DNA of 57,260 nt, taken from Ancalomicrobiaceae bacterium. Its GTDB lineage: Bacteria > Pseudomonadota > Alphaproteobacteria > Rhizobiales > Ancalomicrobiaceae. Each line of letters opens with the position of its first letter. Position 1 is the first letter of the stretch. Where the stretch lies: positions 1 to 57,260 of the forward strand of contig JARLIU010000155.1 in NCBI GenBank assembly GCA_031291595.1, in the 5' to 3' direction. Of the stretch, positions 10,959-19,996 are shown piece by piece. The translations under genes and the position numbers were made by a program. A model generated the notes under the pieces. The model was given only the letters and a program-made list of their open reading frames with translations. It searched no databases and was not told the DNA's origin.

Positions 10959-12476
10959 CTACCCCGCCGCCTGGCGGACGACGTCGATCACCGAGCCGTC
11001 GCGATAGCGGATGACGCCGACGACCTTGTCGAGGAACTCGACCGGTCGCGGCTCGCCGGTGAGGGAGACGGCCTGGGCGTAGAGGTCGTCGATCGGGATG
11101 ACCGGCAGCCCGGCCGCCGTCAATCGCGCGGCGACCTCCGGCCGATTGGGGTTGACCGCGATGCCGTGGTCGGTGACGACGGCGCCAATGGTCTCGCCGG
11201 GGGTGACGATGGTGGTGCAGCGCTTGACCACGGTGGGGATGCGCGAGCGGATCAGCGGCCCGACGACGATCGCCAGGTTGGCCCCCGCCGCGGTGTCGGA
11301 ATGACCGCCGGAGGCGCCGAGCATGACGCCGTTGGAGCCGGTGATGACGTTGACGTTGAAATCGAGGTCGATTTCCAGGGCGGAGAGGATCACCATGTCG
11401 ACGCGGTCGACGGCGGCGGCCTTCGACGTCAGGTTGGCGTAGAAGTTGGTCGAGATCTCCCAGTGTTCGGGGCTAGTGGCCAGCGAGTCGGCCGCCACCG
11501 CGTCGAAACTCTGGGTGTCGAGGATGCGGCCGACGAGGCCCTTCCTGTGCAATTCGACGATCGAGCCGGTGATGCCGCCAAGCGCGAATCCGGCCTTGAT
11601 CCCCTTCTTGCGCATCTTCTGTTCCAGATACCGGGCGGTGGCGGTGGCCGAACCGCCGGTGCCGGTCTGCATGGAGAAGCCGTCCTCGAAATAGCCGGCA
11701 TGCTCCATGACGTCGGCAGCCAGTTTTGCGATCAACAGCTCGCGCGGGTTCGACGTCATGCGGGCCGCGCCGATCGAGATTTTCGCCGGATCGCCGATCT
11801 CGCTGACTTTGACGATCAGGTCCACCTGGTCCTGGCGGATCGAGGCCGGCATATTGGGATAGGGGACGAGCTCTTCAGCCAAGAGGACGACGGTCTTCGC
11901 CCGCGACGCATCGACCATGGCGTAGCCGAGCGAGCCGCAGCGCGACCGGCCGGAGACGGCATTGGCGTTGCCGAACTCGTCGGCCGTCGAGACACCCAAA
12001 AAAGCGACGTCGACGGCGAGTTCGCCGCGGTCCATCAGGTGCACGCGACCGCCGTGCGAATGGATGTGGATCGGCTCTTCCATCAGGCCGTGGCTGATGG
12101 CGTCGGCCAGCTTGCCGCGCATGCCGGAGGTGTAGATGCGACGGATGACGCCGGACTTGATGTGCTCGATCAATGGGAAGTTGCAGGCGAGCAGCGATGA
12201 CGGCGCGAGGGTCAAGTCGCGGAAGCCCATCTCGGCCAGACGACCGACGACGAGGTTGATGGTCTTGTCGCCTTCGCGGAAGCCGTGGTGGAAGGAGATG
12301 GTCATGCCGCTCTTCAGGCCAGAGGCGCGGATGGCGTCCTCGAGGCTGTTGGCGACCTTGCGGCCGTATTTCTCTTGCCTGCTGCCAAGATAGGGAGCGC
12401 TGGCGGTGACGCCTGAGAAGCCTTGCAGGCCGGCGATCTCGGCGGCGGCGAAGCGGGCGGTGATCGAAGCGTTCAT
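10959..12476 (-). CDS. citF: Citrate lyase alpha subunit
   Basis: MTISFHHGFREGDKTINLV..., IHIHSHGGRVHLMDRGE, LDFNVNVITGSNGVMLGASGGHSDTAAGA. Confidence 0.95.
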   Translation of the reverse strand: MNASITARFAAAEIAGLQGFSGVTASAPYLGSRQEKYGRKVANSLEDAIRASGLKSGMTISFHHGFREGDKTINLVVGRLAEMGFRDLTLAPSSLLACNFPLIEHIKSGVIRRIYTSGMRGKLADAISHGLMEEPIHIHSHGGRVHLMDRGELAVDVAFLGVSTADEFGNANAVSGRSRCGSLGYAMVDASRAKTVVLLAEELVPYPNMPASIRQDQVDLIVKVSEIGDPAKISIGAARMTSNPRELLIAKLAADVMEHAGYFEDGFSMQTGTGGSATATARYLEQKMRKKGIKAGFALGGITGSIVELHRKGLVGRILDTQSFDAVAADSLATSPEHWEISTNFYANLTSKAAAVDRVDMVILSALEIDLDFNVNVITGSNGVMLGASGGHSDTAAGANLAIVVGPLIRSRIPTVVKRCTTIVTPGETIGAVVTDHGIAVNPNRPEVAARLTAAGLPVIPIDDLYAQAVSLTGEPRPVEFLDKVVGVIRYRDGSVIDVVRQAAG

Positions 12477-12488
12477 TGTCTCATCCCG

Positions 12489-13373
12489 TTACGTGCGCAA
12501 GCCCGAGGCATTGGCGCGGGCAATGACCAGCCGGGCGTGGGCGACGATCGGCGCGTCGATCATCTTGCCGCCGAGCGAGATGACGCCAAGGCCTTTTGAT
12601 TCGGCCGTCTCAGCCGCCTGGACCACGCGGCGGGCATAATCGACCTCTTCCTCGGTCGGGGCGAACGCATTGTGCAGAAGGTCGATCTGGCGCGGATTGA
12701 TCAGCGACTTGCCGTTGAAGCCGAGCCGCTTGATCAGCTCGACCTCTTTGAGGAAGCCGGCATCGTCGTTGACGTCGGAGAAGACGACGTCGAATGCGTC
12801 GATCTTGGCATAGCGGGCGGCATGCAGCACGGCGCAGCGGGCATAGAACAGTTCGCTGCCGTCGCCGCGCTCGGTCTGCATGTCCATGACGTAGTCGAAG
12901 CCGGCGAGCGCGATGCCGATCATGCGCTTCGAGGCCGTTGCGATGGCGAGCGCATTGACGACGCCGGCAGCCGACTCGATCGCTGCCATCAGTTTGGTGG
13001 AGCCGACCGCGCGGCCGCAGTCTGTCTCGATCCGTTCGACTTCAGCCTCCAGCGCGTGCACGTCGTCGGCGGTGTCGGTCTTGGGCAGGCGGACCACGTC
13101 GACCCCGGCCCTGACCACCGCTTCGAGATCCGTCAGGCCGAAGGGCGTCGACAGGGAATTGATGCGCACCACCGTTTCGACGCGGCTGTAGACCGGCAGC
13201 TTCAGCGTGTGGAAGACGAGCAGCCGAGCCGAGTCCTTCTCGCGCAGCGACACGGCGTCTTCCAGGTCGAACATGATGCAATCCGGCTTGAACACATAGG
13301 CGGTCGACAGCATCGCCGCGTTGGAGCCGGGCAGAAACAGCATCGAACGGCGGAGCTTGAGGGGAGCACTCAT
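12489..13373 (-). CDS. citE: Citrate lyase beta subunit (citryl-CoA lyase)
   Basis: [52 protein letters not shown]. Confidence 0.95.
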   Translation of the reverse strand: MSAPLKLRRSMLFLPGSNAAMLSTAYVFKPDCIMFDLEDAVSLREKDSARLLVFHTLKLPVYSRVETVVRINSLSTPFGLTDLEAVVRAGVDVVRLPKTDTADDVHALEAEVERIETDCGRAVGSTKLMAAIESAAGVVNALAIATASKRMIGIALAGFDYVMDMQTERGDGSELFYARCAVLHAARYAKIDAFDVVFSDVNDDAGFLKEVELIKRLGFNGKSLINPRQIDLLHNAFAPTEEEVDYARRVVQAAETAESKGLGVISLGGKMIDAPIVAHARLVIARANASGLRT

Positions 13374-13663
13374 GACAGGGCACTCCAATCCGCGGTCCAG
13401 GCATCGACGCCGCGCTGCACCGCCGTCTGCAGCCGCGCCCGGACCACGCAGTCGAGCGCGCCCTTGTCCTCGATGACGATCAGCCCCGCGAAAATGCCGA
13501 GTTTGGCGAGCGTGTCGCGCACCACTGCCTCGATCTGCGCACCGAACTGCTGGATCACCTCGCTCTGCAACACGATCTCCAGCTCGTCGTCGCGCGGAGC
13601 GATGCGCACCATCAGATCGCTCGATTCGAGCGTCCCGGCCAGCGCCTCCCTGACGATCTTCAT
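13370..13663 (-). CDS. citD: Citrate lyase acyl carrier protein (gamma subunit)
   Basis: [23 protein letters not shown]..., with the LESSD prosthetic-group serine region; overlaps the citE start. Confidence 0.93.
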   Translation of the reverse strand: MKIVREALAGTLESSDLMVRIAPRDDELEIVLQSEVIQQFGAQIEAVVRDTLAKLGIFAGLIVIEDKGALDCVVRARLQTAVQRGVDAWTADWSALS

Positions 13664-13692
13664 AGGCTTGCCTCCATTCGGCGGAGCGATGA

Positions 13693-14733
13693 TCAGGCCG
13701 CCGTCGGCCGTTCGATGCGGTACTTGGACTGCAGCAGCGCCAGCGTCGTCGGCGGCACCAATTTGGCGATGGTGGAGAAATCGCCGGCGCGCAACAGCCG
13801 GCGCACGGCGGAGGCGGAGATCGGCGCCTGGTCCTGCTCGGAGCGCGGAATCTCCACCACCGCGATGGCCGGCGAGACCGAGACATCGGCGCGCAGCCAA
13901 TGCATCATGTCGGCGTTGTACTTGTGGGTCGTCCGGCAGAACGGCTCGGTGCCGACGAAGCGATGGGTGACGCCGAGCGCTGGTGCGATCCAATTGCGGA
14001 ACAGCAACAGGTCGATCGCGGTGAAGCAGTCGCCGACGATGCCCTTCTCCTTGAAGAAGTAGGCCGAGAACGTGGCGCGCGACACCATGTACTCCGAGCC
14101 CGGATGCAGAGTGACGCGTGGAATGCCTTCGATGCCGGCTTTGACCAGCTGGAACCGGTCGCGATAGCTGATGAGGGAGACGTCCTCGGCGACGACGAAC
14201 AGATGCACCCAGTCGGAATGGGCGGCGGCGTGTTCGACCAGATGGCGGTGGCCGTAGGTGAACGGGTTGGCGTTGACCACGATCGAGCCGATGACGTCTC
14301 CCGGCTGGCGCAGCTTCTTCAACTGGTTGCAGTAGGACTGGATGCCGACCGGCGTGTTCTCCATCAGGGCGACCGTGCCCGGGACGACAGCCAAGGGATA
14401 GAAGCCGCAGCAGCGGAAGAAATCGACGTTGTCGGGCTTGGTATAGAGAAACAGATGCACGTGGCCACGCTCATGCGCCAGATGCACGATCTCGGTCAGC
14501 AGCTTCAACCCCAGCGCTTCGCCGCGCCAATCCGGGTCGATCGCCACGCATTTGACGACGTTCTTCTCCAACCCGGCGCAGGCGATCAGCCGCCGCGCCA
14601 GACGGAACACCACGAATGCCTCGACCCCGATCTCGTAGTCGAGGTCAGATCGTGCGAGCAGCCTGACGATTTCCTGGCGCTCGTTCTCCTCCTCAGCCGG
14701 ATCGACCGCGTAGGAGAGCAATTCTTCAGACAT
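13693..14733 (-). CDS. citC: [Citrate (pro-3S)-lyase] ligase
   Basis: GNAT-like N-terminus plus [23 protein letters not shown] nucleotidyltransferase motif and [10 protein letters not shown]; start taken at [10 protein letters not shown]. Confidence 0.93.
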   Translation of the reverse strand: MSEELLSYAVDPAEEENERQEIVRLLARSDLDYEIGVEAFVVFRLARRLIACAGLEKNVVKCVAIDPDWRGEALGLKLLTEIVHLAHERGHVHLFLYTKPDNVDFFRCCGFYPLAVVPGTVALMENTPVGIQSYCNQLKKLRQPGDVIGSIVVNANPFTYGHRHLVEHAAAHSDWVHLFVVAEDVSLISYRDRFQLVKAGIEGIPRVTLHPGSEYMVSRATFSAYFFKEKGIVGDCFTAIDLLLFRNWIAPALGVTHRFVGTEPFCRTTHKYNADMMHWLRADVSVSPAIAVVEIPRSEQDQAPISASAVRRLLRAGDFSTIAKLVPPTTLALLQSKYRIERPTAA

Positions 14734-14890
14734 GGGAAGGCTTTCCAGAGCGATCCGGCCGGGTCGGCGGAGTGGTCGAGACTCAAGTCCCCCGCAGTCT
14801 AGAAGCCATTTATGGCTCAAACCTTGATCGAAATGCGTGTCGTGCGACGCGAGCGGGAATTTGTCGCGGTACTGGCCCGCCAGTTGGGCC

Positions 14891-15772
14891 TCAAGTCCTG
14901 GCGAGGGGCGCGAAGAAATCGACGATCGCCTCGACAGCCGCACCGATCAGCCGGGGATCGTCGTAGAAGTCGATCTGGCCGGCAGACGCGAGCCAGACCT
15001 GGCGCTTCCGGGCACTGAGGCGGCGATAGAAGGCGCGGGCGAGCGACGGCGCCAGCGCCCGTTCGGAATGGACGAGAATCGTCGGCATGGCGATGTCATG
15101 GGCGATGCCCTGGGTGTCGAACGGCAGCGTGTACTGCCGCGACTGCACCGCGAAGGCGTTGACGTAATTCGCAACCGCGCCGCGCGGCGTGCCGTAGTAC
15201 TGGTAGGCTTCGGCGAGCGGCATGGCGACGTCGCCGCCGTCGAGGCCGACGGCGGGGATCGTCTCGGCGCGGCCGGTGGCATCATAGATCGCCTGCGCCT
15301 TCAAGGCTCGGGTCAACGCCGCATCGAACTGCTCGCCCATGGACTTTTTCGCCATCTCGGCATCGGCGTAGTAGCCGGCGATGCCGGCGAAACCGGAAAA
15401 GCGGTGATCCTTCGCCATGGCGTAGGCCATGTAGCCGCCGCCGGCGCAGACGCCGACCCCGATGACCGGCAGCGCCGCCAGGTCCGGCACCGTCTTCACG
15501 TAGTCGAACGCGGCGGAGATATCCTCGGCCTTGGCGAACGGATTCTCCAGCTGGCGCGGCTTGCCGCCGCTTTCGCCGAAGGTGCGGTGGTCGAAAGCCA
15601 GCGCCGCCCAGCCGCGCGCGGCAAGCGCCGCGGCATAGGCGCCGGACGCCTGCTCCTTCACCGAAGTCGACGGGCCAGTGAGGATGGCGACGCCCTCCGG
15701 CGCGCCATCCGGCATATGAAGCGTACCGACCAGCGCGGCGGCGTGGCTGACGAAGGTTGTGCGCAGCTGCAT
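14891..15772 (-). CDS. Alpha/beta hydrolase (dienelactone hydrolase-like)
   Basis: MQLRTTFVSHAAALVGTLHMPDGAPEGVAILTGPSTSVKEQ..., GVGVCAGGGYMAYA nucleophile elbow. Confidence 0.82.
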   Translation of the reverse strand: MQLRTTFVSHAAALVGTLHMPDGAPEGVAILTGPSTSVKEQASGAYAAALAARGWAALAFDHRTFGESGGKPRQLENPFAKAEDISAAFDYVKTVPDLAALPVIGVGVCAGGGYMAYAMAKDHRFSGFAGIAGYYADAEMAKKSMGEQFDAALTRALKAQAIYDATGRAETIPAVGLDGGDVAMPLAEAYQYYGTPRGAVANYVNAFAVQSRQYTLPFDTQGIAHDIAMPTILVHSERALAPSLARAFYRRLSARKRQVWLASAGQIDFYDDPRLIGAAVEAIVDFFAPLART

Positions 15773-15891
15773 GTGGATCCCCAATGAGCACACGTATAGG
15801 TACAATACTCTAGGGTTTCGCGTTCTTATGATTTTATCCGGCGAGATTGCAACAACTAGATGCAATGGTGCCATCTGAGGATGAAATATCG

Positions 15892-15920
15892 TTGACACTG
15901 CGTAAATGCATGCATAGGCT
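15892..15920 (+). promoter_or_regulatory. Predicted sigma70-type promoter TTGACA-17 nt-TAGGCT
   Basis: TTGACA at 15892-15897, TAGGCT at 15915-15920, spacer exactly 17 nt; the predicted start site falls at the ATG. Confidence 0.45.
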
Positions 15921-15926
15921 ATGCAT
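15910..15926. promoter_or_regulatory. Perfect 17-bp palindrome ATGCATAG-G-CTATGCAT, candidate MarR operator
   Basis: 8-bp perfect arms, 1-nt centre, overlapping the -10 and abutting the ATG at 15927. Confidence 0.65.
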
Positions 15927-16442
15927 ATGTCTATCGCCAATCGAACCGGGGCCTTGGGCCTGCTGCTGTTCGACGCAGTTGAGGCGGCGCTTCAGGGGCT
16001 GTCGCCGAGCGCGGCGGCGTTTCTGCTGACGGCGTTCTACCGGCCGGGCGCCTCGACCACGGAAATCGCGGCGATCGCCGGCGTCAGCCAGCCGACGGGC
16101 GTGCGGGTGCTGGCGGGCCTGCGCACCCGCGGGTTAATCGAGGCGCCGGTCAGACGCGGCCGCGCGACGCCGATCCTGCTCACGGAGTTCGGCCGCGCCC
16201 GCGCACAGGTGGTGCAGACGGCGCGGCTCGAGGCGATGCAGCGGCTGCTCGGGCCGCTCGACGGGGAAGAGCGCGCGCAGTTCGCGGTGCTGATCGACAA
16301 GATCATGGCCGGAGCGACGGTATCGCGGGCGTTTGCGCGCACGACCTGCCGGCTGTGCGACCATCCGGCCTGCATCGAGCCCGAGTGTCCGCTCGGCACG
16401 CGGGCGAGCCTGCTGGAACAGTCAGGGATCCAGACGGAGTGA
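15927..16442 (+). CDS. MarR-family winged-helix regulator with C-terminal Cys cluster
   Basis: TTEIAAIAGVSQPTGVRVLAGLRTRGLIEAPVRRGRATPILLTEFGRA wHTH; C-terminal CRLCDHPACIEPECPLG (alternative start at 15921). Confidence 0.85.
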   Translation: MSIANRTGALGLLLFDAVEAALQGLSPSAAAFLLTAFYRPGASTTEIAAIAGVSQPTGVRVLAGLRTRGLIEAPVRRGRATPILLTEFGRARAQVVQTARLEAMQRLLGPLDGEERAQFAVLIDKIMAGATVSRAFARTTCRLCDHPACIEPECPLGTRASLLEQSGIQTE

Positions 16443-16446
16443 GGCC

Positions 16447-17052
16447 ATGATCATCCGCCATGCCGGGAAGACACCCGAGATCGACGGCGGCGCCTTTGTC
16501 GCGCCGGATGCAACCGTGTGCGGCGACGTGCGCATCGGCTGGGGCACGCGGATCATGCACGGCGCACGGCTGATCGCCGAGGCCGGCGGCCGCATCGAGA
16601 TCGGCAACGAGTGCATCGTGCTCGAAAACGCCGTGGTGCGGGCAACGGCGGCGCATTGCTGCCGCATCGGCGATCACACGCTGATCGGGCCGCATGCGCA
16701 TGTGGTGGGCGCGACGATCGTCGGCCGCGCCTTCATCGCGACCGGCGCCGCGGTGTTCCACGGCGCGCATCTCGCGGAAAACACCGAAGTCCGCATCAAC
16801 GGCGTCGTCCACATCGACACCCGGCTCGAAGCGGGCACGACCGTACCGATCGGCTGGGTGGCGGTCGGCGATCCGGCGAAGATCCTGCCGCCCGGCGAGC
16901 ACGAGGCCATCTGGGCGGTGCAGCGGCCGTTGGATTTCCCGCGCCGGGTCTACGGCGTCGACCGGAGCGCGCCCGACGTGATGGCCGAGATCACAACGCA
17001 GATGTCCGAGTGGCTGGCGGCGCATGCGGCGGACGAGGTCATCCGAAGCTGA
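16447..17052 (+). CDS. Gamma-carbonic anhydrase-like left-handed beta-helix (hexapeptide repeat) protein
   Basis: Repeating hexapeptides: GAFVAPDATVCGDVRIGWGTRI..., CRIGDHTLIGPHAHVVGATIVGRAFIATGAAVFHGA. Confidence 0.83.
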   Translation: MIIRHAGKTPEIDGGAFVAPDATVCGDVRIGWGTRIMHGARLIAEAGGRIEIGNECIVLENAVVRATAAHCCRIGDHTLIGPHAHVVGATIVGRAFIATGAAVFHGAHLAENTEVRINGVVHIDTRLEAGTTVPIGWVAVGDPAKILPPGEHEAIWAVQRPLDFPRRVYGVDRSAPDVMAEITTQMSEWLAAHAADEVIRS

Positions 17053-17138
17053 TCGCGCCGGGCCCGAGAGGTCCCGTGCCGGCGTCGAGCCGCCAAGCGC
17101 GATGCGCCATCGATTGGGCCGGACGTCAAGGCTCCGGC

Positions 17139-18026
17139 TCAGCGTCGGTCGAGGCGCCGACGGAAGATCATGTCCTTGGATGCGACGACGGCGCCGAGCG
17201 TGATCAGTGCGGCGGCGGCGGCGATCACCCATTCGAAGCGACCGAAGCCGGCCAGGATCAGGAACAGCGTGGACATGAGCGGCGACAGATAGCTGGCGGC
17301 ACCGAGCACCTGGATGTCGCCATGTTTGACGCCGTGGTCCCAGACGAAGAAGGCAGCGCCGAGCGGCAGGGCGCCCAGGCCGGCGACGGCGGCCCAGGCG
17401 GTCGGCGTCTCCGGCCAGACGGTCGTCTCCAGGCAGACGTGGCAGAGGAAGGAGAGGGCCGAAGTCGCCAGGCAGAAGCCGGCGACGGCGCCGGTCGGCA
17501 CCGCGGCCATGCGGCGGGAGGCGATCGAATAGCTCGACCAGATCAGCGCCGAGACGATCGCCGCGCCATAGCCGAGCATATGCTCCGGGGCGATCGACAG
17601 GCTGCGGCCTTTGGTCACGATCAGCGCCGCGCCGATCAGCCCCAGCGCCGCACCGAGGATGTGGTGGGGCTTCAGCCGCTCACCCGGCAACAGGCCGGAG
17701 AAGACGACGATCAGCAGCGGCCAAGTGTAGTTGATGAGGTTGGCTTCGACCGGCGGCGCCGTCTTCAACGAGGTGAAATAGAAGAAGTGGAAGCCGAACA
17801 GGCCGCCAACGCCGATCAGCCAAACCTTGAGATCCTGACGCAACTGACCCATCTGTCCTTGGAACGCCAGGGCGGCAATCGCTCCGAGGCCGGACAGTCC
17901 GAAAGCCAGACCATTCAGCAGGAACGGCGGCACGCGCCCCGTCGCTGCCGCCATGAGGCCGAGCAGCGACCACATGCCGACTGCGGTCAATCCGATGAGC
18001 GTTGCCGATCTACGGTTGGATGCCAT
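17139..18026 (-). CDS. EamA/DMT-family transporter (YddG-like exporter)
   Basis: About ten hydrophobic segments; SLKTAPPVEANLINYTWPLLIVVFSGLL, typical EamA. Confidence 0.87.
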   Translation of the reverse strand: MASNRRSATLIGLTAVGMWSLLGLMAAATGRVPPFLLNGLAFGLSGLGAIAALAFQGQMGQLRQDLKVWLIGVGGLFGFHFFYFTSLKTAPPVEANLINYTWPLLIVVFSGLLPGERLKPHHILGAALGLIGAALIVTKGRSLSIAPEHMLGYGAAIVSALIWSSYSIASRRMAAVPTGAVAGFCLATSALSFLCHVCLETTVWPETPTAWAAVAGLGALPLGAAFFVWDHGVKHGDIQVLGAASYLSPLMSTLFLILAGFGRFEWVIAAAAALITLGAVVASKDMIFRRRLDRR

Positions 18027-18172
18027 GCGAGCTCTGAATTGTTGCGTTCAGGCGGAATGCGGCGCTTGCCTTTCGTTCGCCGGGCCACGAAGCTCAGCAA
18101 GGCCGGAAGCGCCCCGATTGGGCGGTGCCGGACGACTAACATATTGATGCCCCAATTTCCTAGAGACCGTTC

Positions 18173-19900
18173 ATGACCGATGCCATCAGATCCGTCCTCT
18201 TCGTCGACTTCGACAATGTTTTCTTTTCGTTGCAGAGCGCCGACAAGGACGCGGCCAAGAGCTTTGCCAACGATCCCCGCCGCTGGCTCGAAGCGATCGA
18301 GTCCGGCAGCCTGATCGAGGCGGTCGCCGGCAGCCCGGCGGTCGGACGTCGGCGCATTCTGATGCGCCGCTGCTATGCCAATCCGGCGGTGATGCGCTAC
18401 TTCCGCGGCTATTTCACCCGTTCCGGCTTCCAGATCGTCGATTGCCCGCCGCTGACCGGGCGCGGCAAGAATTCGGCCGACATCTACATGGTCGTCGATA
18501 TGCTCGATGCGCTCAGGCACGAGACGCATTTCGACGAATTCATCATCTTGTCGGGGGACGCCGACTTCACGCCGGTGCTGTTGCGGCTGCGGGCCTACGA
18601 CCGGTCCTCGATCATCTATTCGAACGCGGTGACGGCCACGGCGTACAAGTCGCTGTGCGACGGCATGATCACGGAGGAACGGCTGATCGACCTGACGGCC
18701 GGACCGGACGACAGCGAGGAGGAAGCGGTCAGTCCGGTGCAGGGACCCCCGCCGGGCATCGCTGCGGTGCAGCCGCCCTATGGCGAGGCCGCTCCGCTAG
18801 CGGAGCGGCGGCCGGACCGCGCGGTTCCGGAGCTTGCGCCGACGGAACGCGTCTCTCCGGAGCGCGCCTCTGCGGAACGCGCGTCCTCCGAACGCCCGCC
18901 GCCGGAGCGTCTCCCGCCCGAGCGGGCCACGGGCGAACGAGCGGCGCCGGAGCGATTGGGCGACAGGGCCCGCAGTTTTGAGCGTCGCCGCGCGCCGCAG
19001 CGCATGGCGCCGGAGACGCCAGAGGCGGCCATCGGTGATCTGCCGGCCAAGCCGATCCGCATCGCCGCGGATCTGGCCGGGCTCGCCCGCAGGGTCAATG
19101 CGGCGACCAACGTGCCGATGTTCGCCAGCGAAGTCTACGCGGCGCTGTTCAAGGCGCTGGCGAGCGAGGTGCGCGACAACAGCTTTTCCTTCAACCGCAC
19201 CGTCAACGCCGTGATCCGCCGGCTCGGCGATGCCGGGCTGAAGCTGAGGCCGCAGCATGTCGCCTTCGTCGTCAAGGGACTGATGCTGAGCGGGCACGAA
19301 TTCGTCGCCGACGATACGCCGGCCTCGCTCGCCAAGGGCTTCCGCCGGCAGGTGCTCTACCTCTGCGCCAACGAGGACCTGACGCTGACCGAAACCGAGC
19401 GTGGACAGGTCGGGCTGTGGATCGTCGGCGGCCTCAGGAACCTGACGGAAAGCGAGATCCTGACGTCCGAACCGGTCACGACCGATGCGGCGCGCGCGGC
19501 CGAACTCGCCAATGTCGATCCGGATGCTGACCAGATGTCGAGCCTCGAACTCGAGTCCGACGAGGACGGGGGGGAGGCGGACGGGGAGCGGCGGCCCGAC
19601 GACCCAGGCGACCAGGATGATCAGGGCGACCAGGATCCCGGGGACGACGAGCCGAGCGACGAGGAACTCGAAGACGACGCAAACGGCGACGACGAGGGTG
19701 GCGAGGGCGAAGCAGACGAAGGTGGGGCTGACGACAGCGAGGCGGCTGGCGAAGACGGCGGCGATGCGCCGTCCGGGCCAGAAGGGTCGCAGGCGCCGGA
19801 GGCACGCGACGGCGCCCAGGAGACACCCGAGGACGGCGGCAAGCCGCGCGTCAAACTCGACGATCTGCTCGCCCGCATGCGCTCGCCGTCGCGCAATTGA
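18173..19900 (+). CDS. NYN (LabA/DUF88)-domain protein with OST-HTH-like region, ER-rich repeats and acidic tail
   Basis: SVLFVDFDNVFFSLQ..., KNSADIYMVVDMLD, FIILSGDADFTPVLLRLRAYD; long D/E/G-rich C-terminus. Confidence 0.85.
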   Translation: MTDAIRSVLFVDFDNVFFSLQSADKDAAKSFANDPRRWLEAIESGSLIEAVAGSPAVGRRRILMRRCYANPAVMRYFRGYFTRSGFQIVDCPPLTGRGKNSADIYMVVDMLDALRHETHFDEFIILSGDADFTPVLLRLRAYDRSSIIYSNAVTATAYKSLCDGMITEERLIDLTAGPDDSEEEAVSPVQGPPPGIAAVQPPYGEAAPLAERRPDRAVPELAPTERVSPERASAERASSERPPPERLPPERATGERAAPERLGDRARSFERRRAPQRMAPETPEAAIGDLPAKPIRIAADLAGLARRVNAATNVPMFASEVYAALFKALASEVRDNSFSFNRTVNAVIRRLGDAGLKLRPQHVAFVVKGLMLSGHEFVADDTPASLAKGFRRQVLYLCANEDLTLTETERGQVGLWIVGGLRNLTESEILTSEPVTTDAARAAELANVDPDADQMSSLELESDEDGGEADGERRPDDPGDQDDQGDQDPGDDEPSDEELEDDANGDDEGGEGEADEGGADDSEAAGEDGGDAPSGPEGSQAPEARDGAQETPEDGGKPRVKLDDLLARMRSPSRN

Positions 19901-19953
19901 CCGGCGGCGGCAATCGGGCCGTCGGTTCGATCGTCCAGGCGCCCCAAACGAAC

Positions 19954-19979
19954 CCCCTCCGCCGTCATCGTCGGAGGGG
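19954..19979. terminator. Inverted repeat CCCCTCCG...CGGAGGGG between convergent genes
   Basis: 8-bp arms at 19954-19961 / 19972-19979; between the NYN gene stop and purH stop; no clear T-tract. Confidence 0.5.
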
Positions 19980-19996
19980 ACCTGCTGGATCGGGCC

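Noticed and set aside
18830-18970. CRISPR- or tandem-repeat-like periodicity (gagcgc/gaacgc every ~15 nt)
   Set aside because: In-frame degenerate coding repeats (xxxER pentads) within the NYN protein; units not identical and no spacer structure.
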